64,000 bases of DNA from Plasmodium vivax (GCF_000002415.2 NC_009919.1:1426001-1490000), one strand, 5' to 3'. Shown: positions 45,386 to 56,879, counted from the first letter of the stretch. The notes: a model not told the origin generated them from the letters alone. Made by a program: numbers and translations.

Positions 45386-46472
45386 TGAGCAGGAGGACCG
45401 CCCGGCTCAGCTCAAATGTGCGCTCCAGCGTGTGTGTAGAAGTCATATGCACACACGAACAGTGTGCTCCTGTGTGCCTAGTGTGCTTAGTTTACCCCTC
45501 GAGCAAATGCGTCCGTAGCCCATACCTACCGATGAGATTGCTTGCGTAGGAAAATATATGCACCCCGAATTCAGCACAACATTTGTAACGATGTTTTTGT
45601 TTTATTTTTCCCGTAATGTATAATTGTTCCGCCTTGCTCAATTTTGAACATACTCAATAATTAGCATTCCTTTTTTTTTTTTTTTTTTTTTTTTTTTCCA
45701 AATTACCACTGGCAATATGTAAGAATACTTTTCAAAACTGTTCTTTGTTCCTTGTAACATGTACCATCAGTTTTGTAGTATATCTCTCATTATTTCCTCT
45801 TTTTTTTTTTAAAAAAAAAAAAGAACTCTTTGAATATGAACCTCTCCTCCCTTTGCGTACACTGCAATAATTAAACTGAAGAATGTGTATTATTAGCACT
45901 TTATGCGCGTTTGCCCTGTCCCTTTTTGCCATTTTGTTGGGAAATATCGAACGGAATGGCACTTGAAGGGGAAAAAAAAGATAATTAGCCATTCCTCATA
46001 AAATCCTACACATATACCCCTCCATTTCAGCTGCAGTACACGTTTTGATTAAAAAAAAAAGTCTAAAAAAATTTACCAATCAAAAGTTAAAAAAAGGTGG
46101 GGGTTGTCATGTATAACTAAAAACAATTTAGCCCGTACATTTGCAGTGCTGTACGCACATGCGGGCCTGTGTTGAAGGATAAACCACACACCTGCGAGGG
46201 TGCCATATCTACTGCAATCCGGAGGAAATCCATTTGAAGAGCAGCAAATTGGAGGACCCCCTGGAAGGGTACCCGCTGTGGGGTTCACTGGAAAAATTTA
46301 CAAGAAATAGGGGAAAAAACAAAATGTCCAACCAATTCAGCATTGAATCTTGGGTTAATCACCTCGCTAGGTAATATCCCCCTAGGGATCGAGTTGACAT
46401 ACAAAGGGAGCTAAGTCATCTGTAGATCGAATGAGCCGCCCTTCCTATGTTAGCTTTTCATGCATGTCCAAA
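45386..46472. other. convergent 3' spacer
   Basis: 3' ends of G3PDH (plus) and SRP19 (minus). A 27-base T-run near 45671-45697 and abutting T/A runs near 45801-45822. No gene seen. Confidence 0.5.
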
Positions 46473-46886
46473 TTAATCTTTGTTTTTTTTTTTCTTCTTT
46501 TTCTTAGCCGCACTGCTCGCATTAGCCGCAACAGTAGGCTCTACATTCGACTTTATGGTTTGCAATTTCAACCCGATTTGTTTCATTAAGGCAAATTTAC
46601 TAAATATGTTACTACTTTCGGCGTCCGGCATTTTTATACGTATCCTTCCTTCCACTAGCCAATCCCTTGGATAGTATTTATTTTTTTCCACGACACATGG
46701 GACTTTCAATTCTTTACATGCCAATGCAATATCGTCAACGGATGGGTCAGTTACACAATAATTCAGGTTTATTTTTCTCCCTTCTTTCACTTTTTTCTTT
46801 TTATTTAAATAATTAGGATAGATAATTTTCCATCGGGAGTAGTCCTTACTGTCGTCGTTCGCGTTGATTACTTCAGGTTTCATCAT
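46473..46886 (-). CDS. SRP19: signal recognition particle 19 kDa subunit
   Basis: Single exon, 137 residues. Hallmarks are RWKIIYPNYLNKKKKVKEGRKI (binds SRP RNA helices 6 and 8), VDDIALACKELKVPCVVE, KYYPRDWLVEGRIRIKM (GRxxV/I-type core) and a lysine tail (AAKKKKKKKNKD). SRP19 binds 7SL RNA and allows SRP54 recruitment for co-translational ER targeting. Length is normal for the family. Two adjacent Met codons at the start leave a one-residue ambiguity. Confidence 0.94.
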   Translation of the reverse strand: MMKPEVINANDDSKDYSRWKIIYPNYLNKKKKVKEGRKINLNYCVTDPSVDDIALACKELKVPCVVEKNKYYPRDWLVEGRIRIKMPDAESSNIFSKFALMKQIGLKLQTIKSNVEPTVAANASSAAKKKKKKKNKD

Positions 46887-49160
46887 TTTTTCTTTCGTCG
46901 CGTGTGAAAAATGTGCGCGTGCACATGCGCCAGTTTTTTTTTTTTCCTTTTTTAATTTAAACTTCTAACGTTTTTTTTTTTTTTTTGCACGCTCCCTTTT
47001 ACACGTGTGAAATACAAAACGTTCCACTGAGCGGCAGACGATCAGCGGAGCCTACAATTGTGAGAAGATGTGCAAAATGGTGAGACTCAACTGTGTAAGT
47101 TTAAAAGGGGGGGAAATTCTATGACATCGTTGTGGAAACAGTTTGGGGAAACTCCCCCAAAGGTGAATCTAATGGCGGATGGGAGAAAGCTTAAATTTTT
47201 TTAAAAAATGAAAAATCCATGCTCAGCATGAACAACGGGAAAACGTGGCAAAACCGTCACGTGTAAAATATACCGACAAGTTTTTCTTTCCGTTTTGTGG
47301 AAAAACAAAAACGGACGGCGAAAAGAAATATTTTTACATTTTATAACATGCGTTTATTTCCTCCTCCTCATTTATAACGAAAAAAAAAAAAAAAAAACAT
47401 GTCATTTCAGCAGACAAAAGGTTTTAAGTTGTTTTTGCTTACCACATGAGGGGTGACATGTGTTTGGTTCCTCCTATTGGTGAAGTAATATTTTCAAGCA
47501 GATGAGTCCTACAACCTTCCGTTCAGCCACTTCCTCCGGCTGAATTTCTCACTAACGCGCATGTATAAAAGGCTAAGCAGGGCGGATGGCCGGCATTCGC
47601 TTCGCATTGGGGAAAACCCTTAAGATGGCGAATGTACATATAAACGTGTACTCGTACGTATAAACAGAAAAATGTGCATGTTTATATTCAAATGTACGCT
47701 TGCCAAGTAATTTTTCGGATGTGAAAAAAAAATTGGCACATGGCTTCAAAAAAAAAGGAAGGAAAAGGAAGGAAAAAGAAAGGGAAGGGAAAAACTTGTA
47801 AATCTTTATACGTATAAGAAAAATTTGACAATTTTGTAAAAAAAAAAAAACGCCACGAAAAAAAACACGTCGAAATGTACAGTACCCGTACTTTACAAAT
47901 TTGTTTCTGTTTTTTTTAAGTACAAAGAATTTTATGTTCGAGGGTTGACAATGCGTGGTTCCCCACCCCCCCGTTAATTTTGCAAACAGGTTATATTTGC
48001 GTTATACGTTCGGAACGTTTTGTACATATTGCAGATGTTGCAGATATTGCAGATATTGCTTCTGTCGTATGTATTAGCTTTTTTCCAACGGCTGGCACAA
48101 CTTCGCCAAACACAACCTACAAACCTTATCTATCTTGTGGAAGCGCTTTGCCCTTTGAAGTTCCTTCCCGGGTTTAGAGCGATTATAACGCCACTTTGTG
48201 TAAGGATTGTATGTTACAGCAGAAGGTAAAAAACAGCGGAAAAAAAAAAAAAAAAAAAAAAAATATGTACGAACGTACAAACGTACAAACGTACAAATGT
48301 ACAAATGCACAAACGTACAAACGTACAAATGTACAAATGTATACTTAACGTGTACGTGTCGAAAAACTCAGTTTTTACAAACCGCGGGAATTTTCTCATT
48401 TGCGGCGCGCGCGTAGAAAAGAGGAAAACACCCGCAGGTAGGCATCATCTCGCACGTCTTACGATTTGCACGCACGTTTGGTCAAATTAAACCTCGTGCG
48501 ATTCGTATATTTGTCAAATAAGCCCCATTCCAGAGGGAAAAACAAAGGCACACCGCGTACATGTACATATGTGCCATCTTGTACACAGTTTGACTAAAAC
48601 TGTAGATGTATTTTTATTTTTTTTCCTCCCAATTGTGTGCAATTACTTTGTTTGAGCATTCGCGCCACTACGAGTTTGCATGCTCGGCTGCACAAATTTG
48701 CTTCAGTTGTGAGACACCTGGAGTGAAAACACGGTGTGTAGAAGCCCTCTGAAGGAATGACCAACTAGGGGGCACGCAGGAAAAAGCATTCCAAAGGGGC
48801 TGGCAAAACTATACCCGGCGTGGAGAAGAAGCAAAGACGAAGGGAACTCCCCCGAGAGACACTTTTTGTGAAATAAAGGGGAAGCAATAAAGCGGAAGCA
48901 ATAAAGCGGAAGCACCCGCTGTAGAATGACAGCCGCGCGCACCCCCCGGGAACCCCAGCAATTCTCAAAACAACAAAAATGAAGATAAAAAAAAAAAAAA
49001 AAGGGGAAAAAAACACACACCAGAAGACTGCCACGATATATTTACATGCACACATCTTAAACTCGTAACCTTCAAAAAAATGAACTGTTAAGGGATAAAA
49101 GCAAGCCACACAGTTACCACCCTCCAGAAATAAATCAAAACAACACACAGTGTAGGAACA
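46887..49160. other. long divergent promoter spacer
   Basis: Between SRP19 (minus) and the polytopic membrane protein (plus). Purine-rich AAGGAAGGAAAAGG patch near 47752-47790, GCAGATATT repeats near 48032-48058, an A-run near 48239-48263 followed by an 8-bp tandem repeat, and AGCGGAAGCAATA repeats near 48880-48912. No credible gene. Confidence 0.45.
48268..48341. repeat. 8-bp tandem repeat (GTACAAAC)
   Basis: About nine copies of GTACAAAC/GTACAAAT directly after a poly-A tract, ~850 bp upstream of the gene at 49161. GTAC words are spaced every 8 bp. Open frames across it are an artefact of the repeat. Confidence 0.85.
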
Positions 49161-51425
49161 ATGTTCAAGAGGTGTTTGATATTTTTGGTAATATCCATAT
49201 TTAGCATAGCCCTAGTCGTATACAAGAAAGTGAAGCATGAAGGCGTGAGCGAGGAGTACTATCATGGAGGGGCAGGAGGAAGGCCTCCATGGGGGTGCAC
49301 AGATGAGTGTAGCTCTAATGGAGAATTTTGTACCATGGATTACGGCGATATTGGCCTCGATCAGGATGAATACAAAATTGTAAATTACAAAGACACACGG
49401 ATTAGCAAAATGAAGAAAGGACTTAAGCATATTTTCCAACCCTTCTTCACAGAAATGAAAAGTGAAACGAATAGCAAGCATATCATATCCCTATTTTTAG
49501 AGTTCTTTGAAAATTCAAAAGTTTTCCTAACTGTCTCCATGCGCTCAAGTTATCATATGCTTTACGCCTACGGAATAGTGTTAATATCTTTGCTCAAAAT
49601 TTTGTTCTTATGGTACATAATTTTAGAGCCATATTTACAGTGGCTCCTTCTGAAGGTAAAAATGATGTACCTAAATTTGGACTACAAAACGAAGAAGTAC
49701 GTTATGACCATGCTGTGCACTTTTTTAAGTTTTCTCTACCTGATTTATTCTGGAGTTATAAAATATATTTTAAATAAAATTTCAAAGTTTTACAAATATT
49801 TGCTAAAGAAAGTGTTCAAAATTAATAAGTTTCTTTTTAACATATTGCCCTATTTGTTGAGTTCCTTGCTGTACGCCACTTTGGTGAAGACCCTACCGAT
49901 GTCGTTTATTTCTTTTTTTATTTATTCGATTTTTTTTCCCCTTCCCTCCGTCTACTCTGTCGTTATCATTTTGAAATATGTGTACCTGTCCAACATCAGC
50001 GAGTGCCTTATGGACACCGTTACGCTGAAGTTGAATTCTTCCAAATATATCAGCGCCATCAGTCAGTATGCCATGTTGAGGGACAGCGAGCCGGCGGAAG
50101 GAGGCGCAGGGGTAAAGGCGAACGAAGGTGATAAGGGAGGTGAAGATGAAAAGGGAGGTGGTGGCGAAAAAGAAGACAAAGTTGAAAAAGAAGGTGGAGG
50201 CGAAAAAACAAGTGAAGGAGAAAAAGCAGATAAAGGAGAAAAAGCAGGTGAAGATGAAAAAGCAGGTGAAGATGAAAAAGCAGGTGAAGTTGAAAAATCA
50301 GGTGAAGGCGAAGAAGCAGGTGAAGTTGAAAAATCAGGTGAAGGCGAAAAAACGGATGACGTTGAAAAAGAAAATGATCACAAAACAACGGAGCTGAAAG
50401 CGGGCGAGCTTAAGGCGAACGCCCCCAAGAAGAAAAAGTTCTCCCTCTTCAGCCTGGAAAACTTTGGCTTTAACTCCAGAAAGAGGGACCGGAGCGGCAA
50501 AGCGGTCGAAAACGAGGCCGAAAACGAAAACCGAAACAGCGGGGTGAGGGAGGACCCCCCCGCGAACAACCGCCGCCACAGCAGCATTTGCGAATCCGTA
50601 GGAGAATCCAAAGCGGAGGAAGAAAACAGGGCCTCGTACTACGAAGTGCCCATTTTACTAGAATATTGGCTCTTTATAAACATTTTAAAATTTTTTAACT
50701 TTTTTTTTTTTTTCCGCAATTATAACAAAACCTCATTCATGTTTGAGTATTTTACCCTGTTCGTAATATGCCTGAACGTTAGCGAAAAGTTACACGAATT
50801 TGTCTTCCTAAAAGATTACAAATCATCCATCCTCGTTCGCATTTTGAAGAGTGTGTTAGTGAGCACAGTCGATTTTGTCTTATACACCTTATTCAACGTG
50901 AGACTGGAAAACGAAGAAAAGAAAGGGAAAAAAAACGCAGAGCCAGATATGCAATATAACGAGAGAAGCAATTTACTAATTAAGCTATCCAAAATAGTAA
51001 AGGATAAATTGAAGCTAAACGAAACAGTTAAATTCAGCCTTACCTGTCTCAAGTCAGTCGTTACAGAAAATGTGGTTGAAAGTGTTAAGCTGCCATTTTA
51101 TATAAAAATTTTTATTAACCTCTTAATATACATGCCGCAACTTATCCTTTTAATTTTCCCGTCCTTTATCCTTAAAATATATTTTGCCTATTTCTTTTTT
51201 ATTTTCCCCATATTTGGATCCCTCAAATGTTTAGAAGAAAAAAATTCAATACATAACAAAATTTACTTCATATGTTATTTTTTCTTTTACAACATTGCCT
51301 CGGCCACCGTAAACCATGCCTTTTTCAAGTGTTTGCCTTTTTACAATTTATACAAAATTTTAATTACGATATCTGTTCAAACTGTTCTTAAATATATTTT
51401 TAATGTCCTCAAGGTGAAGAGTTGA
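49161..51425 (+). CDS. conserved Plasmodium polytopic membrane protein
   Basis: Single exon, 754 residues. N-terminal signal anchor (CLIFLVISIFSIALVVY). A first membrane block (~125-290) has several spans, including YAYGIVLISLLKILFLWYII, YVMTMLCTFLSFLYLIYSGV and FISFFIYSIFFPLPSVYSVVI. A lysine/glutamate/glycine-rich low-complexity stretch (~315-410) is built on six-residue EKAGED/EKSGEG units. A second membrane block (~490 to the C-terminus) includes YWLFINILKFFNFFFFF, INLLIYMPQLILLIFPSFIL and IYFAYFFFIFPIFGSL. No transporter motif was recognised. The position between SRP19 and MDV1 matches a conserved hypothetical in P. falciparum as I recall. Topology and location are unknown. Confidence 0.85.
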   Translation: MFKRCLIFLVISIFSIALVVYKKVKHEGVSEEYYHGGAGGRPPWGCTDECSSNGEFCTMDYGDIGLDQDEYKIVNYKDTRISKMKKGLKHIFQPFFTEMKSETNSKHIISLFLEFFENSKVFLTVSMRSSYHMLYAYGIVLISLLKILFLWYIILEPYLQWLLLKVKMMYLNLDYKTKKYVMTMLCTFLSFLYLIYSGVIKYILNKISKFYKYLLKKVFKINKFLFNILPYLLSSLLYATLVKTLPMSFISFFIYSIFFPLPSVYSVVIILKYVYLSNISECLMDTVTLKLNSSKYISAISQYAMLRDSEPAEGGAGVKANEGDKGGEDEKGGGGEKEDKVEKEGGGEKTSEGEKADKGEKAGEDEKAGEDEKAGEVEKSGEGEEAGEVEKSGEGEKTDDVEKENDHKTTELKAGELKANAPKKKKFSLFSLENFGFNSRKRDRSGKAVENEAENENRNSGVREDPPANNRRHSSICESVGESKAEEENRASYYEVPILLEYWLFINILKFFNFFFFFRNYNKTSFMFEYFTLFVICLNVSEKLHEFVFLKDYKSSILVRILKSVLVSTVDFVLYTLFNVRLENEEKKGKKNAEPDMQYNERSNLLIKLSKIVKDKLKLNETVKFSLTCLKSVVTENVVESVKLPFYIKIFINLLIYMPQLILLIFPSFILKIYFAYFFFIFPIFGSLKCLEEKNSIHNKIYFICYFFFYNIASATVNHAFFKCLPFYNLYKILITISVQTVLKYIFNVLKVKS
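50137..50366. repeat. coding 18-bp repeat (EKAGED/EKSGEG)
   Basis: Roughly a dozen degenerate 18-bp units (AAAGCAGGTGAAGATGAA type), encoding a highly charged linker in the membrane protein at 49161-51425. Confidence 0.85.
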
Positions 51426-52677
51426 CTAGTTGACTGCTTGCTTCACTTCTCACCTGTTTGCTTTTGTTTCTTGTTTTGCAGCCCCCCGCGTTTTGTCTCC
51501 TTTTTTTGCTGTACCTTTTCTCCCAGTTTCGTTCCTTTGCAACGTTACGATATTTTATTTATTATTTTTTTTTTTTACTTATTTCTTTTTTTTTTATTTA
51601 TTTTTTTTTTTTTTTGTTCCCCGTAAGAATGTTAAAAATTAACAAAACTTGTTTCTCCAATTAGAAAACGATTTTAATTTTCACCGCGATGTGAAGCTGT
51701 GCAGGGGGTTGATGGGGGGCCCCCTTTTGGTAAATCTTCCCCCTCCATGGGTGTATACAAAAGGGGGCACATCCCACATCATGCATATAAAGTGCGCGCA
51801 TGTTCAGGTAGAATCTGACCAAATGGTATGCAATCCTGTTTAATATCTAACCCGTTTAACACAGCCTGTCTTTTTTTTTTTACAACTTCAGGGCGACGTG
51901 CTCTACGTTAAGGTTTATGCAGCTTTGGGGCTGTTCATTTGGGGTGAACTGTTCTTTACTTATAAAGAGATCGACACAACTGTGGCATGTGTACATACAC
52001 ACATTGAGCGGATTTCCCCCTCGGCGTTAGCGAAGCCCTGCGCATCGTCGTTCAAGTGCAGTGGGACACCTTTTTACGTGTGTCAGTTCGCGTGGGAACA
52101 TTTCTACATGCACACCATTTTGCCTTCGATGAAATTATCCCGTCCACCTTATACAAAAAATGGGCGGCAAGGGAGCGGCAAAACGAGCGGCAAACTGAAC
52201 AGCATAATATACCACACCTGCGTGAGCATATACTCACGAAAAACGCCACACTCAGAAGGTGACATAACTGCACACTAATTCGACATTAGCGCTATCACAC
52301 TGATGTAGTGACTTGAATTTTCACATCCACGCAGAAGGGGCTGCTAAACGTTGGCGTACTAACTTCATGTCGAACAATCACAATCATAGGTAAAAAATTG
52401 ATGAAAAATAGCATCACATTAATTTAAAGAGTAAATGAAAAAAAAAAAAAAGTGGAAAAATTTAAAGCATCGAAGTTTTCTCCAAAATGGAGCACTGACG
52501 CGGAAAAAGGAAAAACTTGAAATTAAAGAAAAGAATTTTTTTTTTTTATTAATCCGTTTTTTTGCCCTGTGACGAAATATGTGTGCACTTGCTCCTTTGG
52601 GAAATACTTGCAAAAAGAACAAAGGCTCTTCGCTTCACGGTGTGGTTGCCTTCTTTTGCTCTGTCCCGGTGTTCACC
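51426..52677. other. convergent 3' spacer
   Basis: 3' flanks of the membrane protein gene (plus) and MDV1 (minus). T-rich from 51550 to 51616. Short open frames near 51898-52278 have no support. No gene seen. Confidence 0.45.
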
Positions 52678-53544
52678 TTAATCTAGGTTGTTGTGGGTTT
52701 TTATTTCTTGCGCGTACTCTTCCAAGTCTTTTTGCTGGTTTTCTTCATATACGTCCACCAACTCGTTAATGAAATCTTCGGTCGCTTCATCGACGTCCAT
52801 GTCATCGGCATTGTCATCACTGGAATTGCCGTCACTGGAATTGTCGTCTTTGGCATTTTCGTCTTTGGCATTTTCATCTTTGGAACCTTCCTTTTTGGAA
52901 TCTTCCTTTTTGGAATCTCCCTTCTTTGCCTTTGCCTTCTTCGCCTTTGCCTTCTTCGCCTTTACCTCCTTTGCCTTTTCCTCCTTTGCCTTTTCCTCCT
53001 TTGTCTCATCATCCTCGTCGTCAATTTTTAAGTCAACAGCGCTGGTACTCCCCATGGCTTCCTTTAAACTGGCGAAGGAACTGTTGGACAAAAGGGGTTT
53101 AAGGGATTCCTCTATATTGCTGTTTAATATATCGGCAGCCTTCAAGCCAATATATTCAGACATGTCCTTCAAGTAATTTTTTAAATCCTTTTTATCTTGA
53201 TCGTCCATGTTTTCTAAATCGTAAAAAATCTTTTCGTCTTTTAAAAAGTCACTTAATTTGTCCTTTATTTTGCTAGCCAACTCATCCGCTAGGTAATCCT
53301 TCACTTCATCTAAATCTCCCTCATTTTTTAAGTAGCCATTTTTTACTAAGTCCATAAAATTGTAACCCTTTTCGCTCCATTCAGTCGAGAGGCTATTATC
53401 ATTAACACCGGAATTTTCGTTACTACGCTTCGCACTACTTGCTGTCTTCCCTGTGTTCATGCAGTTGTACAGCCCGCTTTGCGAACTCAAGTACAGAATA
53501 AATAGGCTCGAAATGTTTAATATGGGAAATGCAAAGTTCTTCAT
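52678..53544 (-). CDS. MDV1: male development gene 1 (MDV1/PEG3)
   Basis: Single exon, 288 residues. Signal peptide (FPILNISSLFILYLSSQSG), then a compact helical region (~55-165: NFMDLVKNGYLKNEGDLDEVKDYLADELASKIKDKLSDFL ... NYLKDMSEYIGLKAADILNSNIEESLKPLL). A long lysine/glutamate/aspartate low-complexity insert (~172-256) with KAKKAKAKK and DSKKEDSKKEGS units precedes an acidic tail. The P. falciparum protein, as I recall, is about 220 residues, so the insert accounts for the extra length. MDV1 sits in osmiophilic bodies of gametocytes and promotes rupture of the host and vacuole membranes during gamete egress, especially in males. The identification rests on family features plus its place directly beside CelTOS. 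Confidence 0.88.
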   Translation of the reverse strand: MKNFAFPILNISSLFILYLSSQSGLYNCMNTGKTASSAKRSNENSGVNDNSLSTEWSEKGYNFMDLVKNGYLKNEGDLDEVKDYLADELASKIKDKLSDFLKDEKIFYDLENMDDQDKKDLKNYLKDMSEYIGLKAADILNSNIEESLKPLLSNSSFASLKEAMGSTSAVDLKIDDEDDETKEEKAKEEKAKEVKAKKAKAKKAKAKKGDSKKEDSKKEGSKDENAKDENAKDDNSSDGNSSDDNADDMDVDEATEDFINELVDVYEENQQKDLEEYAQEIKTHNNLD

Positions 53545-53699
53545 TTTTGATCAGTTGGTTGTAATTATTGCAAAAGGGGGGTGCCGACTAGCCGTTCTTA
53601 ATACCTACGTGTATTCTCTACGTTCGCGTGCAAATGATTTACGCGCTCGTTCGTTCGTACATATATATATATAATATATATTTCCTTACTTTTTATGTA

Positions 53700-53705
53700 T
53701 AGCTA
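53700..53705. promoter_or_regulatory. candidate AP2-O-type TAGCTA motif upstream of MDV1
   Basis: TAGCTA is the core of the element bound by the ookinete transcription factor AP2-O in rodent malaria parasites. This palindromic copy lies close upstream of MDV1. The six-base word is not rare in AT-rich DNA, so this is only a candidate. Confidence 0.25.
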
Positions 53706-54397
53706 ATTTGAAGTGCTTCCTCAAAATAGGGGCCTTATGGTATTAGCCGAATTGCCGCGTTTTCATAAACACACAGGAGCTACTTCTAAATAAGCAAATA
53801 TAATTCTGAGAAAATGCTAAATCGAAATTGTGCCCTCGTTTTGAAGCGATGTAGCAAAAGCGTTATCATTTTATTTATTTTTTTTTTTTAAGATAGCCTT
53901 ACTAAAATTATGCTCACCTACCATTTTAGCGAAACCCTACTGCTTAAGCTCAGCACCGTGATGATCCATTTTGCGTCGCATTTTATGATGCTTGCACCTT
54001 TTTAGGCCATAAGGACCGTTTATAACAGATAGAGATATTTGAAAAGGAGTCAGGGGGGTCTGAGCCAAAATGAAAATATACATACATGTGCAAACATATA
54101 TGTACATAAGGAAGACCTTGAAAGCCTTTTTTTTTTTTTGCACGTCTTGTGCACCTTTTTTTGCGCTAACCGGATGGCTAGATGCGCGTGTGCGCCCCCC
54201 CTTGTGTTTTTTTTGCTCAAATGGAGATGATTTTTAGCTGTACATATGTATATATATGTATATATATATTCGTATATGTTCCCTTTTGGCTGATGCGCCG
54301 AAACGGCCCAAGGGACAGTTGCCTACCGCCCCTTCGGCCCAGTTTGCCATCCCAATTGACGCGGCACGCGACACATAATCAGAAGTTACGCAGAATG

Positions 54398-54540
54398 TTA
54401 TCACCGCTTAACCAGTTTTATCACCGCTAACCAGTTTTATCACCGCTAACCAGTTTTATCACCGCTAACCAATTTTATCGCCGCTAACCAAATTTATCGC
54501 CGCTAACCAAATTTATCGCCTCTAACCAGTTTTATCACCT
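54398..54540. repeat. 19-bp tandem repeat between MDV1 and CelTOS
   Basis: About seven copies of a 19-bp unit, CCGCTAACCAGTTTTATCA, with two sub-variants (AATTTTATCG and AAATTTATCG) in consecutive blocks. Non-coding. It lies ~900 bp upstream of MDV1 and ~650 bp past the CelTOS stop. Confidence 0.9.
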
Positions 54541-55193
54541 TTTACGCAGAATTCGCCTGCTCGCTCCGGTGAGCCAAGAATTTGCCACACAGCAATGTTG
54601 ACGTGTTTTAAAATGTTACGAATTTCACTTAGTGTTTATCTATTTGCGCAGGAAAAAAGCATATTGGCAAAAAATATATATACGCGCGCATGCCCATAGG
54701 AACGTGTTCTCATATGAACGTGCGCACGTACACACATATGATGAGGGAACATGTCATCGCATACGGGGAATCATAAAATGTGGACTATCAATGTGCTTAT
54801 GTTTGTGTGAATGTGCGTTAAAATGAGGAAAATCAAAAAACTCCCAAAAAAACGAAAGGGCGAAAAAACGAATAAGCAATAAGCGATGAGCGATAAGTGA
54901 TAAGCGAAGGGCGAGTAGGATGAAACGCGAAAAAAAAAAAGCACAACTTCAGGCAGAAAAAAAAAACAAAGATAAAACGTTATAACAAATCAATGCTCAT
55001 TGGGCATATCACAATGTTGGTCCCATTTTGTTTACTTCGTATATTTAGCAACAATATGTTTATGGTCCCTTCGAAACGTCGGATTCCACAAGGGGGTGCT
55101 TGCGCGTCTGTTTATCCATCCCTGTTTGCGTACTTACCATTTGTTTATGCATATAACTTTTTCTCAAAAAAAAAAAGTATCCATGTTATATGC

Positions 55194-55751
55194 CTAATCT
55201 AACAACTCATCAGAGAACTCATCTTCAGCTTCTTCCTCTTCGAGGGAACCCTTGGATTCGTATTCCCAAATGGTATCAGGTATTGGCTTGTGTAAAACGT
55301 CCTCAACTTTGTTAAAGAGAGTCTTGACGACCGGTCCCAATAAGAAGTAGGCATCTTCGCTGACACGTGGTGGCTTAATCGTGGAGGCAACAATTTTTTC
55401 CGTTGGCTCTAATGCTGCTTTTAACGCTTCCACTAAGACCTTCTTGGCAGTAGCCTTTAACTGGGTTTTTACGTCAAACCCACTTTGTAAAAAGGATGCT
55501 GAATCCTTTTGCAGGGAGCTAACAATTTCGTTGGCGATGTTGTCGGCCAGTTCATTTCCAATAACTTCCAAAGATGCTGATTCGGAAAGGAATGACGATA
55601 AGCTGTTCCCTATGCGCTCGGAAAATTCGCTTCCTCCTTCAAGAGAAGACGAGGCAGTCGAGCCGCTCTTTCCCCGCAAGGACAACACATTTACGAAGCA
55701 AAAAAGTGCCAAGAAAGCACAAATAATCGAGACTCGGTTTACTTTGTTCAT
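55194..55751 (-). CDS. CelTOS: cell traversal protein for ookinetes and sporozoites (CelTOS)
   Basis: Single exon, 185 residues from ATG 55751. Signal peptide MNKVNRVSIICAFLALFCFV..., then an almost wholly alpha-helical mature protein (IGNELADNIANEIVSSLQKD, TQLKATAKKVLVEALKAALE, FLLGPVVKTLFNKVEDVL) and a very acidic tail (EEEEAEDEFSDELLD). CelTOS is a micronemal secreted protein. As a dimer it binds phosphatidic acid and disrupts host membranes from inside, allowing parasites to exit traversed cells in mosquito and liver. No cysteines in the mature region. The frame is open upstream to another Met, but that extension precedes the signal peptide and is repeat-like. The sequence fits P. vivax CelTOS as I remember it, supporting the species-group assignment. 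Confidence 0.96.
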   Translation of the reverse strand: MNKVNRVSIICAFLALFCFVNVLSLRGKSGSTASSSLEGGSEFSERIGNSLSSFLSESASLEVIGNELADNIANEIVSSLQKDSASFLQSGFDVKTQLKATAKKVLVEALKAALEPTEKIVASTIKPPRVSEDAYFLLGPVVKTLFNKVEDVLHKPIPDTIWEYESKGSLEEEEAEDEFSDELLD

Positions 55752-56259
55752 TTTGCCTTTGGGGGGTTTGTTAAATAAATGCATATATATATGTGTATAT
55801 ATATGTGTATATTTGTGCTTGTACAATGGGATGCGCGAGCGTAAAAAAGTACGTGTTTAAAAAGATGTCTTATGAGAGTTATTCACACAAACAAAAGGTT
55901 AATATAAGTTGGAAGGAGGAAGCATAAAAAGACAGGTAAAGTGAAAGGTGTTTATTTAAATGTTACACGAATTGAAATTGAATCATTTATTTAACAAAAT
56001 TATTTTTGACAAAATAAAAGTAAGCATGTTATAATTTTATATTAATTATTGTATGTGTCCTTTTTTTTTTTTTTTACCTTCTCATGTTTGTTAAAAATAA
56101 ATGGTGTAAAAAGATATTTGCAAATTAAAAAAAAAAAAAAAAACAGATTAAAATTTAAATTAAAGATTAAAGCTATGTGTACATGCACAACTTCAGTGAT
56201 CAGACACTTAACAAAATGTTTCTTAAAGATCATTTTTTTTTTTTTTTTTACACATTAAA

Positions 56260-56265
56260 TAGCTA
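56260..56265. promoter_or_regulatory. candidate AP2-O-type TAGCTA motif upstream of CelTOS
   Basis: Palindromic TAGCTA about 510 bp upstream of the CelTOS start. CelTOS is a known AP2-O target in rodent parasites. A six-base word alone is weak evidence. Confidence 0.25.
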
Positions 56266-56879
56266 TCTGGAGTTTTTTTTTTTTTTTTTTGTAGCATGTT
56301 CAGGTGAAATTGAGAGTCTTGTCCACATTTTTATACTCTCCCTTTGGCTGTTGTATGCAGTTGTGTTACATTTGGTTCAAACATTCAATAAAATAAAAAC
56401 AAGCCAAATTAAGAAAAAAAAAAATCAGCGTTTCGTAGAACATTTTAATCAAGTGAACACACATTGTTCATATTTTTTTTTTTTTTTTGCATGATTTTTT
56501 TTTGACATGTAGCGTAAAACAACGTTTTCGCATGCACAAAAAAAAAAAAAAAAAAAAATAGCCAATGTTGCAATAATTTGCTAACCAAGTTGTGCACATA
56601 TTGGCTGCTCTTATGGAGGTGCTCACCATTCACGTGATTAAGATAAATTAAATTAGATTTTTGACACATTTTCGTGATCAAGACCACTAGCCAAAATTGG
56701 GGGTCCAGACAAGGCTTAATACTGGCTTGCAACTGTGTGAACCATTTTTTTTCCGCACAACCTTTTGGCATGTGTATATTCATACATAAGCTCTTTCGTG
56801 AGCACATGTATGTGACTTTTTTTTTTTCTTATTTACCCCCCACTCACAGCTATTCATTCCTTCACTAACCATGTGTGTT

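Larger units (their letters stand above)
53545..55193. other. MDV1 promoter and CelTOS 3' flank
   Basis: Contains a palindromic TAGCTA about 156 bp upstream of the MDV1 ATG, TA microsatellites near 53662-53681 and 54241-54272, a 19-bp tandem repeat (54398-54540) and 7-bp GCGATAA-type repeats near 54879-54912. No gene seen. Confidence 0.45.
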
